From Chromatiales bacterium (lineage in GTDB: Bacteria > Pseudomonadota > Gammaproteobacteria > UBA6429 > Thiohalophilaceae): a stretch of 38,393 nucleotides of DNA. The position numbers were made by a program, and so were the translations under genes. Shown piece by piece: positions 1-9,586 of this stretch. Positions within the stretch are counted from its first letter, which is position 1; the number at the start of each line of letters is the position of its first letter. The notes beneath the pieces are model-generated. The model saw only the letters and a list, made by a program, of their open reading frames with translations. It had not been told where the DNA came from and searched no databases. The stretch spans positions 1 to 38,393 of the forward strand of contig JALTJZ010000005.1 in assembly GCA_027076325.1 (NCBI GenBank), written 5' to 3'.

Positions 1-90
1 TGGCGGAGAGCGAGGGATTCGAACCCTCGATAGGTTTAACCCTATACGCCCTTAGCAGGGGCGCGCCTTCAGCCACTCGGCCAGCTCTCC
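1..90 (-). tRNA. tRNA-Ser (anticodon GCU)
   Basis: Read on the minus strand, the gene starts GGAGAGC and ends GCTCTCC-G-CCA, so the 7-bp acceptor stem, the discriminator G and an encoded CCA (positions 1-3) are all visible. The anticodon loop reads CCTGCTAAG, which gives anticodon GCU and decoding of AGC/AGU serine codons. The long variable arm and the TTCGAATC T-loop fit the class II fold of tRNA-Ser. It follows csrA on the same strand, the arrangement known from other gammaproteobacteria. The first 22 nt of the gene are duplicated nearby (positions 255-276). Confidence 0.97.
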
Positions 91-176
91 AATTCGTTGT
101 TAGTACTCACTTCAGTTAAGTACCACATTCATTTTTACTGTTCGGCGCGCCGCTTTTATTTATCGGGGCACACGGG

Positions 177-276
177 GCGGCGGGCATCCCTGCCCACCGC
201 TCCTGCGGAGCCATCAGCTACCGCTGATGTCCAAAATCGTTCCCGACGATTTTGTCAGCCACTCGGCCAGCTCTCC
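177..276. repeat. Cluster of small hairpins ending in a 22-nt copy of the tRNA-Ser 5' end
   Basis: Back-to-back inverted repeats fill this stretch. The first is 177-200 (one mismatch, loop TCCC), which overlaps an alternative 5-bp stem at 199-211. The others are 213-228 (ATCAGC-TACC-GCTGAT) and 233-253 (8-bp perfect stem). Right after them, 255-276 repeats 69-90, the first 22 nt of the tRNA-Ser gene on the minus strand, identically and in the same orientation. No protein-like reading frame is visible. It may be a tRNA-linked modular repeat, or a scar left by an element that used the tRNA gene; I cannot decide between these from one copy. Confidence 0.75.
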
Positions 277-337
277 TTGTAAGGAGTAAATTTATTTTAT
301 ATTTAAGGGACTGAATCTATAAAACCTTAAATTACAA

Positions 338-378
338 ATCCCCAAATTGTTACCAGATGATGGTCTCAAGTTGGGGAT
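338..378 (-). terminator. Candidate hairpin downstream of csrA
   Basis: An 8-bp perfect inverted repeat (ATCCCCAA at 338-345, TTGGGGAT at 371-378) encloses a smaller ACCA/TGGT stem at 352-364. It lies about 60 bp past the csrA stop and before tRNA-Ser. There is no clear U-run after it on the minus strand, so it is a weak terminator candidate. It could equally be a processing structure between csrA and the tRNA. Confidence 0.35.
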
Positions 379-438
379 GCAAAGGATACTAGGGCTACCG
401 GTTAAGGTAAAGTAAATTTAGAAAAAAACCTTTAATAA

Positions 439-639
439 CTATACATTACCATTGGGTTCATTACTTTCTGTATTTTTTTCATTTTTAATACGTTCATAAA
501 TTTCTTCTCGATGAACGGATATTTCTTTAGGTGCATTCACACCAATACGTACCTGGTTACCTTTTACACCGAGAACGGTTACTGTCACTTCGTCGCCGAT
601 CATTAATGTTTCACCAACACGTCTTGTTAAAATTAGCAT
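439..639 (-). CDS. csrA: Carbon storage regulator CsrA
   Basis: This is a 66-residue protein that starts [18 protein letters not shown] and continues with the [19 protein letters not shown] core, the hallmark of CsrA/RsmA. The family forms small dimers that bind GGA motifs in the leaders of mRNAs and alter their translation or stability, controlling carbon flux, motility and biofilm. The conserved N-terminal arginine region (L4-T-R-R) and the VHREEIY segment used for RNA contact are both present. The C-terminal tail after residue 55 is polar and variable, as usual. A GGAG ribosome site lies about 8 nt before the ATG. It sits downstream of alaS and lysC and upstream of tRNA-Ser, the order known for many gammaproteobacteria. 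Confidence 0.97.
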   Translation of the reverse strand: MLILTRRVGETLMIGDEVTVTVLGVKGNQVRIGVNAPKEISVHREEIYERIKNEKNTESNEPNGNV

Positions 640-779
640 TTAAGCTTTCTCCTTCAATAATCTGATTACCTGCACGAGTGCTGCGTTCCATGCCGCAACT
701 TAATTCGCTGTCCCTGTTTATCGACAAGATAATTCAAAACTTTAAAATTTTTATCTAACTACATTAAATATTATAAAAA

Positions 780-2018
780 TCAATCACTTGCTGTTTCAGC
801 AAGTCCAAATGCAGTGTGCAAAGTTCGCACACCCAATTCCAGATACTTTTCATCGATAACCACTGAAATTTTAATTTCCGATGTTGATATCATACGTATA
901 TTAATCGCTTCATCCGATAAAGCTTTGAACATCTTGCTCGCAATGCCTGCATGCGAGCGCATCCCCACACCAACAATGGATACTTTCACAATAGCAGAGT
1001 CGCCAACCACTTCACGTGCGTTTACGGCTGTTGCAATTTCCTGCAATATTTTTAGTGCTTTGTCATAGTCATTTCTATGCACAGTAAAGGTAAAATCGGT
1101 TGTGCTGTCAGCACCCACATTCTGGATAATCATATCGACTTCGATATTCGCATCACTAATGGGGCCTAATATTTGATAAGCCACACCAGGTGTATCAGGT
1201 ACACCTAAAATCGTTAGCTTGGCTTCGTCACGATTAAATGCAATACCTGAAATGACAGGCTGTTCCATTATTTTACCCTCAGTTCTTTGTTCATAGCTAA
1301 TTAATGTACCGGGGCCCTCTTCAAATGAGGATAACACCCGCAAAGGGACATTGTATTTTCCGGCAAACTCTACGGCTCGAATCTGTAAGACTTTCGAGCC
1401 CAGGCTGGCCATTTCCAGCATTTCTTCAAACGTAATGCGGTCTAAACGGCGTGCATTCGGCTCTACTCTTGGATCAGTGGTATAAACCCCGTCCACATCT
1501 GTAAAAATCTGGCATTCATCGGCTTTTAAGGCTGCTGCTAATGCAACAGCCGTTGTATCAGAGCCACCACGACCTAAAGTTGTGATATTGCCGTTTTTGT
1601 CAACGCCCTGAAAACCAGCCACAACAATAACACGACCATGCTCAAGATCAGACTGCATCGCTGTATCATCAATTTCCATAATGCGCGCTTTGGTATGCGA
1701 GTCATCGGTTAATATTTTAACCTGTGCACCCGTATAAGAGCGTGCATCAACACCTCTTGCATGCAAAGCCATGCTAAGCAACGCAATTGTTACCTGTTCC
1801 CCGGTTGAAACCAGAACATCATATTCGCGCGCATTCGGCTCATGGGAAATTTGCCTGGCCAGCTCAATAAGCCGGTTGGTTTCACCGCTCATCGCTGAGA
1901 CAACAGCAACCACACCATTACCCGCTTTTTGCGATTCGAACAATTTATCAGCTATTTTTTCGATTTTATCAACCGTGCCGACAGACGTCCCACCAAATTT
2001 TTGCACTAATAAAGCCAT
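780..2018 (-). CDS. lysC: Aspartate kinase
   Basis: Aspartokinase catalyses ATP-dependent phosphorylation of L-aspartate, the first step towards lysine, threonine, methionine and diaminopimelate. The 412-residue protein starts MALLVQKFGGTSVG, with the K-F-G-G-T-S nucleotide/substrate motif at once. The kinase domain contains VVAGFQGVDKNGNITTLGRGGSDTTAVALA-type segments up to about residue 245. Two C-terminal ACT domains follow (one around LTILGVPDTPGVAYQIL, the second around VSIVGVGMRSHAGIA), which in this family bind feedback effectors. I chose the ATG at 2018 because AGGGGAGGGG lies just upstream. An upstream start at 2096 would add 26 residues unlike the family. The length matches single-function aspartokinases of Pseudomonas type rather than the fused ThrA. 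No lysine-riboswitch-like leader is apparent in the 150 bp behind alaS. Confidence 0.96.
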   Translation of the reverse strand: MALLVQKFGGTSVGTVDKIEKIADKLFESQKAGNGVVAVVSAMSGETNRLIELARQISHEPNAREYDVLVSTGEQVTIALLSMALHARGVDARSYTGAQVKILTDDSHTKARIMEIDDTAMQSDLEHGRVIVVAGFQGVDKNGNITTLGRGGSDTTAVALAAALKADECQIFTDVDGVYTTDPRVEPNARRLDRITFEEMLEMASLGSKVLQIRAVEFAGKYNVPLRVLSSFEEGPGTLISYEQRTEGKIMEQPVISGIAFNRDEAKLTILGVPDTPGVAYQILGPISDANIEVDMIIQNVGADSTTDFTFTVHRNDYDKALKILQEIATAVNAREVVGDSAIVKVSIVGVGMRSHAGIASKMFKALSDEAINIRMISTSEIKISVVIDEKYLELGVRTLHTAFGLAETASD

Positions 2019-2119
2019 GCCCCTCCCCTGAAAAGGCACTAAATAAACGTTTACTTTAATGAAATTAAAGAAGAATTGGACACATTCTACCGACATTGAC
2101 AGTAAAATGCACCCCGAAC

Positions 2120-2150
2120 CCCCTGTTTAAGCCCCTGTTTAACCCCTGTG
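2120..2150. repeat. Short tandem repeat between alaS and lysC
   Basis: The motif CCCCTGTTTAA occurs at 2120-2130 and 2132-2142, followed by a partial third unit CCCCTGTG at 2143-2150. It lies between the alaS stop and the lysC start. No function can be assigned; it is probably replication slippage in an untranslated stretch. Confidence 0.6.
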
Positions 2151-2168
2151 TGCCCAACTTTACACAGA

Positions 2169-4781
2169 TTATGCCCCAATTTGTTGCTTTACCCATCCCG
2201 GCACGCGTTTTAATGCCTCCACCAGACCAGCAGGCTTATTGCCACCGGCTTGCGCCATGTCAGGGCGCCCCCCTCCGCGACCACCGACTTGTTCTGCAAC
2301 AACATTGACCAGATCCCCGGCCTTGATCACATCTGTTTTATCTTTTGATACACCGGCGACAATGTTTACTTTTTCGCCATCCACAGTAGCCAGCACAACC
2401 ACCGCTGAGCCGAGTTTGTTTTTAAGCTGGTCGAGCGTTTCGCGTAAGACTTTTGCATCTACACCGTCCAGTTTTACCGCCAGCACTTTTATGCCAGCAA
2501 CATCTTCGGCCTGACTCGCAAGATCACTGCCCTGACTACTGGCCATTTTTGCCTTTAGTTTTTCCAGCTCTTTTTCAAGCTTCCGGTTTTGTAAAAGAAG
2601 TTGCTCCACTTTTTGTGTGGCATCGTCACGGTTACTTTTTAGCAAATTGGCAACCTGTGTTAGTGTTTGTTCACCCTGTTCAACCCATTGCAGTGCTTTG
2701 GCACCAGCAACCGCTTCAATACGTCGAACACCCGCTGCAACCCCTGTTTCACTGATGATCTTGAAAATACCAAGGTCACCTGTCCGCTGAACGTGTGTGC
2801 CACCACAGAGTTCAATTGAAAAGTCCCCCATGTTTAAAACCCGGACACTGTCACCGTATTTTTCACCGAACAACGCTATCGCTCCCGATGCAATGGCATC
2901 GTCCTGTGACATTATTTTTGTTTCAACATCATGGTTACAACGAATATGCGTATTCACCAGCGCTTCGATCTGGGCAAGCTGCTCGGCTGTGATCGGTTCA
3001 AAGTGTGAAAAATCAAACCGCAGTTTCTCTGCATCTACCAATGAGCCTTTTTGCTGAACATGCTCACCCAATACATCACGTAAAGCAGCATGCATTAAAT
3101 GGGTTGCGGAGTGATGTTCGGCTATTTGCTGGCGCTCAGACTCGTCAACAAAGGCTTCTAAAGTATCCCCCACCTTCAAACAACCCTGAGTGACATTTCC
3201 AATATGCACAACCACGTCACCTTGTTTTTGCGTATCAGTAACTTCAAAAATACTATTACCGGATGCCGTATCCACAAGCTCGCCATGGTCGCCGACCTGA
3301 CCACCGGATTCAGCATAGAAAGGGGTTTGATCCATAATCAACATGCCCTGCTCACCTTCCGTTAGCTGGTCAACCGTTTCACCTTCTTTTAGTAAGGCGA
3401 TAATTTTACCTGTGTCTTTTAACAGGGAATAACCGGTAAATTCGGTTGAACCGTCAACATTAATTGAGTGACTGTAATCCACCGAAAATGATTTTACAGA
3501 GCGGGCACGCTCACGCTGCGCATCCATTGCATTATCAAACCCTTTTTTATCGACGGTTAAACCACGTTCACGTGCAATATCAGCCGTTAAATCATAAGGA
3601 AAGCCATAGGTATCATAAAGTTTAAATACCATCTCGCCCGGAATTTCTTTACCCGTAAGATCAGCAATGGTTTGCTCTAAAATCACCATGCCCTGATCGA
3701 GTGTTTCCGCAAAGCGCAACTCTTCCTGCTTGAGTACTTTTTCAACCTGCGCCTGCATTTTTATTAACTCAGGGTAAGCGTCACCCATTTGCTCAACAAG
3801 TGCAGCAACCAGCTTATAAAAGAAAGTTTCTCGTAAACCCAGCTTATGGCCATGACGAATTGCGCGACGAATAATGCGGCGTAAAACATAACCACGGCCT
3901 TCATTTGACGGAATCACACCGTCGACAATCATAAAACTACAGGAACGAATATGGTCGGCAATGACTTTTAACGAGTTATTATCCAGATCTTTACAGTTTG
4001 CGAGCTTTGCAATGGTTTTAATCAGAGCCTGAAATAAATCAATGTCATAATTACTGTGGCCATTTTGCATAATGGCAGCAAGCCGTTCCAGCCCCATGCC
4101 GGTATCCACCGATGGCCTTGGTAAAGGGGTGAGCTTGCCAGTGCTGTCACGATCGTATTGCATGAAGACCAGATTCCAGATTTCAATATAACGATCGCCA
4201 TCTTCTTCGGGGCTGCCCGGCGGCCCACCCGGAACATCTTCACCATGGTCATAAAAAATCTCGGTACAGGGGCCACAAGGCCCGGTGTCACCCATTGACC
4301 AGAAGTTATCCTTTGCGCCAATGCGGCTAAAACGAGCAGGATCGACCTTTATTTCCTTTAACCAGATGTCGGCCGCTTCATCGTCTTCATCAAAAACCGT
4401 TACCCAGAGCTTGTCTGCAGGCAGTGCCATTACTTCGGTTAAAAATTCCCATGCATAGTGAATCGCTTCACGCTTGAAATAGTCACCAAAACTAAAATTA
4501 CCCAGCATTTCAAAAAAAGTATGGTGCCGCGCAGTGTACCCCACATTTTCCAGATCATTATGTTTACCACCTGCCCGAACACAACGTTGTGATGAGGTTG
4601 CACGTGTATAAGGGCGCTTGTCCTGCCCCAGAAAAACATCTTTAAACTGCACCATCCCCGCATTGGTAAAGAGCAAGGTAGGATCATTGGCTGGAACCAA
4701 CGAGCTTGAAGCAACAATCTCATGTTCTCTGGAATGGAAAAAATCAAGGAAGGCTTTTCGGATATCTGCGCTGGTTTTCAT
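2169..4781 (-). CDS. alaS: Alanyl-tRNA synthetase
   Basis: AlaRS charges tRNA-Ala with alanine and edits mischarged serine and glycine. The 870-residue protein has the class II catalytic core at the N-terminus ([14 protein letters not shown], then [15 protein letters not shown] and the [16 protein letters not shown] block). The editing domain is marked by [17 protein letters not shown] and by [11 protein letters not shown], which together supply the zinc/active-site His and Cys residues. A C-terminal C-Ala domain follows, ending with a [12 protein letters not shown] signature. The length is typical (about 870-880). The ATG at 4781 gives the canonical N-terminus. It is cotranscribed or closely linked with lysC and csrA on the minus strand. 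Confidence 0.98.
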   Translation of the reverse strand: MKTSADIRKAFLDFFHSREHEIVASSSLVPANDPTLLFTNAGMVQFKDVFLGQDKRPYTRATSSQRCVRAGGKHNDLENVGYTARHHTFFEMLGNFSFGDYFKREAIHYAWEFLTEVMALPADKLWVTVFDEDDEAADIWLKEIKVDPARFSRIGAKDNFWSMGDTGPCGPCTEIFYDHGEDVPGGPPGSPEEDGDRYIEIWNLVFMQYDRDSTGKLTPLPRPSVDTGMGLERLAAIMQNGHSNYDIDLFQALIKTIAKLANCKDLDNNSLKVIADHIRSCSFMIVDGVIPSNEGRGYVLRRIIRRAIRHGHKLGLRETFFYKLVAALVEQMGDAYPELIKMQAQVEKVLKQEELRFAETLDQGMVILEQTIADLTGKEIPGEMVFKLYDTYGFPYDLTADIARERGLTVDKKGFDNAMDAQRERARSVKSFSVDYSHSINVDGSTEFTGYSLLKDTGKIIALLKEGETVDQLTEGEQGMLIMDQTPFYAESGGQVGDHGELVDTASGNSIFEVTDTQKQGDVVVHIGNVTQGCLKVGDTLEAFVDESERQQIAEHHSATHLMHAALRDVLGEHVQQKGSLVDAEKLRFDFSHFEPITAEQLAQIEALVNTHIRCNHDVETKIMSQDDAIASGAIALFGEKYGDSVRVLNMGDFSIELCGGTHVQRTGDLGIFKIISETGVAAGVRRIEAVAGAKALQWVEQGEQTLTQVANLLKSNRDDATQKVEQLLLQNRKLEKELEKLKAKMASSQGSDLASQAEDVAGIKVLAVKLDGVDAKVLRETLDQLKNKLGSAVVVLATVDGEKVNIVAGVSKDKTDVIKAGDLVNVVAEQVGGRGGGRPDMAQAGGNKPAGLVEALKRVPGWVKQQIGA

Positions 4782-4908
4782 AAAATTTATTTTTAACTAT
4801 TAGTTTCAATCATTTGGCGTATTTATTAGGCACGCAATTATATGCTATTTCAAGGTGTGAAACAGCGTAAAATTAATGCAATTCTTTAAAAACAAGGGGT
4901 AAAACTAT

Positions 4909-5553
4909 CTATTCGGCACCCACATTAACCAGCCCCATCCGTAAAGCCTCCATTGTTGCCTCGGCGCGCGTTGATACATTCAGCTTGTTATAAACACGTT
5001 TTAAATGCGCCGCAACGGTATTGGGACTCAGTTTCAGCAAGTTTGCTACCTCGTTGCGCTTGAGCCCCTTCGCAATCAAGGTCAATATTTCCGTTTCACG
5101 CTCAGAGAGTTTATTCGGCTTGTCATCTGCGCCATCAGCAGAAAAATAAGACATCATTTTACGTGCAATCGCCGGTGATAAAGGCGGCTCACCTTTAATA
5201 ATACCTTGCAGAGCAGTGATAAAATCACTGGTGCTTTGTTCTTTTAACAAATAACCTTGTGCCCCTGCTCTTAATGCGGGGAAAATATGTTCATCATCAT
5301 CAAAAATAGTTGCCATAACACAATATGTTTCAGGGGAAACATGCATCACGTCAGCAACAAACTCAACACCATTGCCATCGGGCAGGTTAATATCAACTAA
5401 GGCCAGATCAATATTTTCATTCTTCAGGATAATTCTGGCTTGTTCCAGAGTAGCAGCTTCAAATATTTTAATTTCATCAAAAGCAGCCCGAACAATACAA
5501 GCCAGCCAGGTACGTGTTTCTTCAAAATCTTCTAACAACAAAGCCGCTTTCAT
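4909..5553 (-). CDS. NarL/FixJ-family response regulator
   Basis: This 214-residue protein has an N-terminal receiver domain (about 1-120) with the acidic start ALLLEDFEE, the phospho-acceptor D54 in ALVDINLPDGNG, and the lysine in GYLLKEQ. A LuxR-type helix-turn-helix follows (about 145-205: LSERETEILTLIAKGLKRNEVANLL ... SPNTVAAHLKRVYNKLNVSTRAEA). It should be phosphorylated by the kinase encoded just upstream (41-bp gap, same strand) and then bind DNA. The ribosome site AAGGA precedes the ATG. The stimulus and target genes are not visible. The pair is placed between recX and alaS, which are usually neighbours. Confidence 0.93.
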   Translation of the reverse strand: MKAALLLEDFEETRTWLACIVRAAFDEIKIFEAATLEQARIILKNENIDLALVDINLPDGNGVEFVADVMHVSPETYCVMATIFDDDEHIFPALRAGAQGYLLKEQSTSDFITALQGIIKGEPPLSPAIARKMMSYFSADGADDKPNKLSERETEILTLIAKGLKRNEVANLLKLSPNTVAAHLKRVYNKLNVSTRAEATMEALRMGLVNVGAE

Positions 5554-5594
5554 TTGTTCATCCTTAATTTATCAACACCGTGCAATTAAACATA

Positions 5595-7760
5595 CTAAAT
5601 TGGAATAGCGATATCAACACAAGTACCGGCTAACTGCTTATCTACTATGCGCTGATTCCAGCGCACTGTGCCACCCGACTCTTTTATGCGTGTACGAATA
5701 TTATTGATACCACGCCCATTCACCCAGTCTTTCATTAGTTTGCTATTGCCATCATCACAAATTGAAAGTGAAAACATATCGGCAACAAAACCCGTTTCAA
5801 CTCGAACTGAACTGGCATTTGCATGCTTAAGAATGTTACTAATAAGCTCCTGGCCAACACGCTTAAAGTTAGTTGCCTGTCGGGAAGATAATGTTCTTTT
5901 ATATAATCGCCTGTCCTGTTCCCAGTATAACTTAATATCAGCAGCAGCCAACCTGAATTTAATATCGACTTGCAGCTCACGCAATAACTCATCAAGACTT
6001 TGATCTTTTTGCCCACCCAGTGAATTAATTGACTCACGCAAGGTAACCAGCGCTTCTCTTGCAAGCGGTTCCTGTGGTGTACCTTCTGATTTATGGATAA
6101 GCGTGAGCAATCTTGCCGCCACATCATCGTGTAAATCACGTGCTATTCGCATCCGTTCCTCGTGTACGCCACGCTCATATTCACTTTTAAAAATCTGCGC
6201 ATTTTTGAATAACGTCATCATGCTGTTTAAAAAGCTAACATCGTTTGCATTAAATAAACGGCTGCCATGTTCCACTCCGGCCAGACCCAAAGCAGGAATA
6301 CCGGCAAACTCAGGTACATGCAACACAGCACCACTTTCTTTTATCAATATCTCATCGGCATCATCCGTATCATGCATAACCAGCACTGGCTCAAATACCT
6401 GACGCAACAAAAACTCCCACTGTTCTTTTGTTCCGCGAACAGCTTTAGGTGAAAGGATAATTTCCAGTAATTCAGGAAGACGTTCCTGATAATGCGCACG
6501 ATTAAACCCAAATGCATAGTGTTCCCATAACCAGTGCCGTAACGGAAAATATAACCAGCCAACCGCTAAAATTGCAAACAACAATGCAACAATTGAGTTC
6601 ACGTTAAATACCGTCATTAACAACACGGCCAAACCCAACACAACCAAACCGCCAAACATCCAGACCCAGGAATAAAGCGCCCAGAGTTCCAGCTTAAAGA
6701 GCTTGTACTTTCTTATTCCTAATGCAACACCAATATAAACACAAAGCAATGCAACCCAGTAGAAAAATTGTTTATGTATTAATTCAAAACTGGTAATAAC
6801 AGGAATGATGCTAATAATAAAAAATAAAATATCCCCTGTAATTAAGGAATACACTAACCAGCGTAAAGAGGCACGTTCTACGATAAAGCCACGGGTATAT
6901 TTATATTGCATTACAATAAAAAATATTCCAACCGCACCGATAATGTAAAAAAGCAGGTGTACACTAAAAACCAGAGATTCAAATACCTGAAATAGATGAA
7001 GCAATGAAAATAAACTCAGACTAAACAAACCCAGCATCAATATTCTGGACTGATTTATTTTCATTGGGTAAAAGCAGAAAATGGCTACAAAAAATAAAAC
7101 AAACGATAATAAAGCGTAATATTGGATAATAGATAACAGGTAAAAAATATGTCCGTCTAATGCTATCTCTCTGTTCGAGTATGCCGCAACCACCCCCGAT
7201 AAAATTAAAAAACTCAATCCCGCCAGAGAAAAACAAATATTAACCGCATCAAGCCTTCTCGAACCAAAAGCCAGGACACCCATGCTAACAAAAAATATCC
7301 CACCGCCAACCAGCAACTGCAACCAGAACATTAAAGGCAAAGAACCGACTGAACGTGTTTTCTTCGGTATTACTTCAAATAAAACATTAGCGTCATTTTC
7401 AAGAAAAACTTTGTCGGCCTTTAAAATAGCCCCAGCCTGCGACTGAATATTAAAAAAGTAATTGACTTCTTTGTAGGTATTAAAACTATAAGGCATCCCT
7501 CGTATCAATTCCTTGCTTAACCTGACCACATTAGTTGCATCATGCAGCGCAACCAGTTGTTCGCCGACAGGAACGATATTATATGCAGGACTATCTACAT
7601 CAACAGCGGCAACATGGATTTTTCCTGATACAGGTTCCACCTGAAATTCAATACCTAACCAGGGCGTGGATATCGAAACTTTAATGCTCAACAACACAAC
7701 CAGCGCATACAAGACAACGCTACTAAAAAAAATTACTTTGGGCGACAAAGTAGCCTTCAT
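5595..7760 (-). CDS. Multi-pass membrane sensor histidine kinase (HisKA_3 type) with PDZ-like sensor region
   Basis: This 721-residue kinase is the likely partner of the adjacent NarL-type regulator. One N-terminal membrane segment (about 9-28) is followed by an extracytoplasmic stretch (about 30-135). That stretch reads like a PDZ domain: WLGIEFQ, then IHVAAVDVDSPAYNIVPVGEQLVAL, matching the GI-F ... V-DSPA ... G-x-L pattern. About seven more hydrophobic segments follow between residues 140 and 400. The cytoplasmic part has a GAF-like stretch (about 430-530), a HisKA_3 dimerisation helix with phospho-acceptor H544 in ARDLHDDVAARLL, and a HATPase with the N-box QELISNILKHANA. It begins 17 bp after the recX stop, with only a weak ribosome site, so translation may be coupled to recX. 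The ligand is unknown. Confidence 0.88.
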   Translation of the reverse strand: MKATLSPKVIFFSSVVLYALVVLLSIKVSISTPWLGIEFQVEPVSGKIHVAAVDVDSPAYNIVPVGEQLVALHDATNVVRLSKELIRGMPYSFNTYKEVNYFFNIQSQAGAILKADKVFLENDANVLFEVIPKKTRSVGSLPLMFWLQLLVGGGIFFVSMGVLAFGSRRLDAVNICFSLAGLSFLILSGVVAAYSNREIALDGHIFYLLSIIQYYALLSFVLFFVAIFCFYPMKINQSRILMLGLFSLSLFSLLHLFQVFESLVFSVHLLFYIIGAVGIFFIVMQYKYTRGFIVERASLRWLVYSLITGDILFFIISIIPVITSFELIHKQFFYWVALLCVYIGVALGIRKYKLFKLELWALYSWVWMFGGLVVLGLAVLLMTVFNVNSIVALLFAILAVGWLYFPLRHWLWEHYAFGFNRAHYQERLPELLEIILSPKAVRGTKEQWEFLLRQVFEPVLVMHDTDDADEILIKESGAVLHVPEFAGIPALGLAGVEHGSRLFNANDVSFLNSMMTLFKNAQIFKSEYERGVHEERMRIARDLHDDVAARLLTLIHKSEGTPQEPLAREALVTLRESINSLGGQKDQSLDELLRELQVDIKFRLAAADIKLYWEQDRRLYKRTLSSRQATNFKRVGQELISNILKHANASSVRVETGFVADMFSLSICDDGNSKLMKDWVNGRGINNIRTRIKESGGTVRWNQRIVDKQLAGTCVDIAIPI

Positions 7761-7777
7761 TAAATTACCACGGGTAT

Positions 7778-8227
7778 TTAATCATCAAAGACATTACTTG
7801 CAATGACATTCATTATTTGTTTTTGTGTAAAACCACGTTGTTGTAAAAAACGTATTTGTTTTGCTTTTTCATTCATCTCGTTGGGTATATTTTTTCCAAA
7901 ACGTTTACAACGGACTTCCATTGCACGTTCAAGCCACTCCGGTTGATTAAAATCAAGATACGCATCTATCAATGACTCGTCAACACTTCGTTGTTGTAAT
8001 TCCAGACGAATCTTTATTGGCCCAACACCACGATTAATTTTTGAACGAATAAACATTTCAGTAAAACGTGACTCGTTAAGGTATTTATCCTGAACAAGTT
8101 GTTCAATGACTTCATCTATGTCGGCTGTATTGTACCCTTTATTTTTTAATTTCGTCTTTAGCTCAAAACAGGAATGCTCGCGTCCTGCGAGCATTCTTAT
8201 TGCAGAGGCATAAACCTTGTCGTCCAT
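7778..8227 (-). CDS. recX: Regulatory protein RecX
   Basis: RecX binds RecA filaments and limits their activity. The 149-residue protein has the usual tandem three-helix repeats: ASAIRMLAGREHSCFELKTKLKNKG at the N-terminus, then DEVIEQLVQDKYLNESRFTEMFIRSKINRGVGPIKIRLELQQRSV. The C-terminal repeat ends KQIRFLQQRGFTQKQIMNVIA. Length and position (10 bp after recA, same strand) are typical. It is very likely translated from the recA transcript by readthrough. Confidence 0.95.
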   Translation of the reverse strand: MDDKVYASAIRMLAGREHSCFELKTKLKNKGYNTADIDEVIEQLVQDKYLNESRFTEMFIRSKINRGVGPIKIRLELQQRSVDESLIDAYLDFNQPEWLERAMEVRCKRFGKNIPNEMNEKAKQIRFLQQRGFTQKQIMNVIASNVFDD

Positions 8228-8237
8228 GACGTTAACC

Positions 8238-9344
8238 TTATACTTTTACCGGTTCTTTTTCTTTGGTGGCATCCGCGCCTTTAACCGCATCGGCTTCCGC
8301 TTTCTTTTTAGATGAATCATCGGTTGTTTCTTCAGCCGATAAATCCGGCAACAAAATTCCACGGATCTGCTGTTCCAGACTAAAAGCAATATCCGGGTTT
8401 TCTTTCAGGAAGTTGCGCACATTGTCTTTACCCTGGCCGATGCGATCACCATTATAGCTATACCATGAACCTGCTTTATCAATTAGGCCATGCGCCACAC
8501 CCAGTTCAATAATCTCACCTTCGCGAGATATACCTTCACCATATAAAAGGTCAAAAACAACCTGCTTAAACGGGGGCGCTACTTTATTTTTAACCACTTT
8601 AACCCGTGTTTCATTGCCCAGAATTTCATCACCCTTTTTAAGGGCCCCAATACGGCGAATATCCAGGCGCACTGATGAGTAAAACTTTAACGCATTACCA
8701 CCGGTTGTTGTTTCAGGGTTGCCAAACATCACACCAATTTTCATTCGTAGCTGGTTAATAAATATAACCATGGTGTTGGACTTTTTGATATTTGCCGTTA
8801 ATTTACGCAACGCCTGGCTCAGGAGCCGTGCCTGCAAACCCATGTGTGAATCCCCCATATCACCTTCAATTTCAGCACGTGGTGTTAAGGCGGCAACCGA
8901 GTCAATGACGATCACATTCACCGCACTTGAACGCACCAGCATATCGGTAATTTCCAGTGCCTGCTCACCCGTGTCCGGTTGCGATACCAGCAACTCATCG
9001 ACATCCACCCCCAGTTTTTCAGCATAGGTGGGATCCAGTGCGTGTTCTGCATCGACAAACGCCGCCGTGCCACCGGCTTTTTGGCATTCGGCAATCACTT
9101 GCAAGGTAAGCGTTGTTTTACCCGATGACTCCGGGCCGTATATTTCAATTACACGCCCTTTAGGCAAACCACCCACTCCTAAGGCCACATCCAGACTCAA
9201 CGAGCCGGTCGAGATGGTTTCTACATTGCGTGTTGCTGCTGAGTCACCCATACGCATCACACTGCCCTTGCCAAACTGCTTGTCTATTTGTGCCAGCGCA
9301 TTTGCTAATGCCTGTTGTTTCTGGTTTTCGCCTTTATCCGCCAT
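8238..9344 (-). CDS. recA: Recombinase RecA
   Basis: RecA forms filaments on single-stranded DNA, drives strand exchange and stimulates LexA self-cleavage. The 368-residue protein carries the Walker A motif GPESSGKTT (70-78), the Walker B strand [10 protein letters not shown], the [22 protein letters not shown] loop region and the C-terminal [15 protein letters not shown] segment with an acidic/lysine-rich tail. A strong AGGAGAAAG ribosome site precedes the ATG. recX follows after 10 bp. A degenerate LexA-like site lies about 100 bp upstream and is described separately. Confidence 0.99.
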   Translation of the reverse strand: MADKGENQKQQALANALAQIDKQFGKGSVMRMGDSAATRNVETISTGSLSLDVALGVGGLPKGRVIEIYGPESSGKTTLTLQVIAECQKAGGTAAFVDAEHALDPTYAEKLGVDVDELLVSQPDTGEQALEITDMLVRSSAVNVIVIDSVAALTPRAEIEGDMGDSHMGLQARLLSQALRKLTANIKKSNTMVIFINQLRMKIGVMFGNPETTTGGNALKFYSSVRLDIRRIGALKKGDEILGNETRVKVVKNKVAPPFKQVVFDLLYGEGISREGEIIELGVAHGLIDKAGSWYSYNGDRIGQGKDNVRNFLKENPDIAFSLEQQIRGILLPDLSAEETTDDSSKKKAEADAVKGADATKEKEPVKV

Positions 9345-9441
9345 TGGTCTTTCTCCTGTTAGGGTTATATTCCATTATTTGCTTCATTTATTGTTTGGCT
9401 CAAAAGGTTAATGTCCATTTCAATTAAACCTTCGCCTCACT

Positions 9442-9457
9442 CTGTAGCGAACAATAG
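9442..9457. promoter_or_regulatory. Possible degenerate LexA box upstream of recA
   Basis: The site reads CTGT-N8-ATAG, one base away from the enterobacterial-type CTGT-N8-ACAG pattern, and lies 98 bp upstream of the recA start. The position is suitable for SOS control, but the flanks lack the alternating AT core, so the call is tentative. The gammaproteobacterial LexA consensus is established knowledge; its use here is inference. Confidence 0.3.
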
Positions 9458-9458
9458 C

Positions 9459-9555
9459 CAATACTTTTGATTATGTCAATACTTTTTACTACCTATTTAT
9501 TTTTTATTCTGTAGTATTTTTTATGGCGTACTATAATGTAGTTAGATATACTTTT
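9459..9555 (+). promoter_or_regulatory. AT-rich promoter region with three ATACTTTT repeats upstream of the WYL regulator
   Basis: ATACTTTT occurs at 9461-9468, 9479-9486 and 9548-9555; the first two lie in an 18-bp spaced repeat of CAATACTTTT. An inverted TAGTA-N12-TACTA pair (9512-9533) and a TATAAT hexamer (9532-9537) sit among them. Proteins of the BrxR/CapW class repress their own promoters, so these repeats are candidate operators. The region lies between divergent recA and the WYL gene, so it could also affect recA. Confidence 0.4.
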
Positions 9556-9586
9556 AAATATAGAATAAATAAGGTTAATTCCTCCT

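Noticed and set aside
177-253. CRISPR array
   Set aside because: The hairpins differ from each other in sequence and have no regular spacers.
97-282. Open frame of 61 codons beside tRNA-Ser
   Set aside because: It runs through the hairpin cluster and the tRNA fragment; the composition is not protein-like and no ribosome site is present.
2019-2168. Lysine riboswitch ahead of lysC
   Set aside because: The 150-bp leader is too short and shows none of the conserved lysine aptamer pieces.
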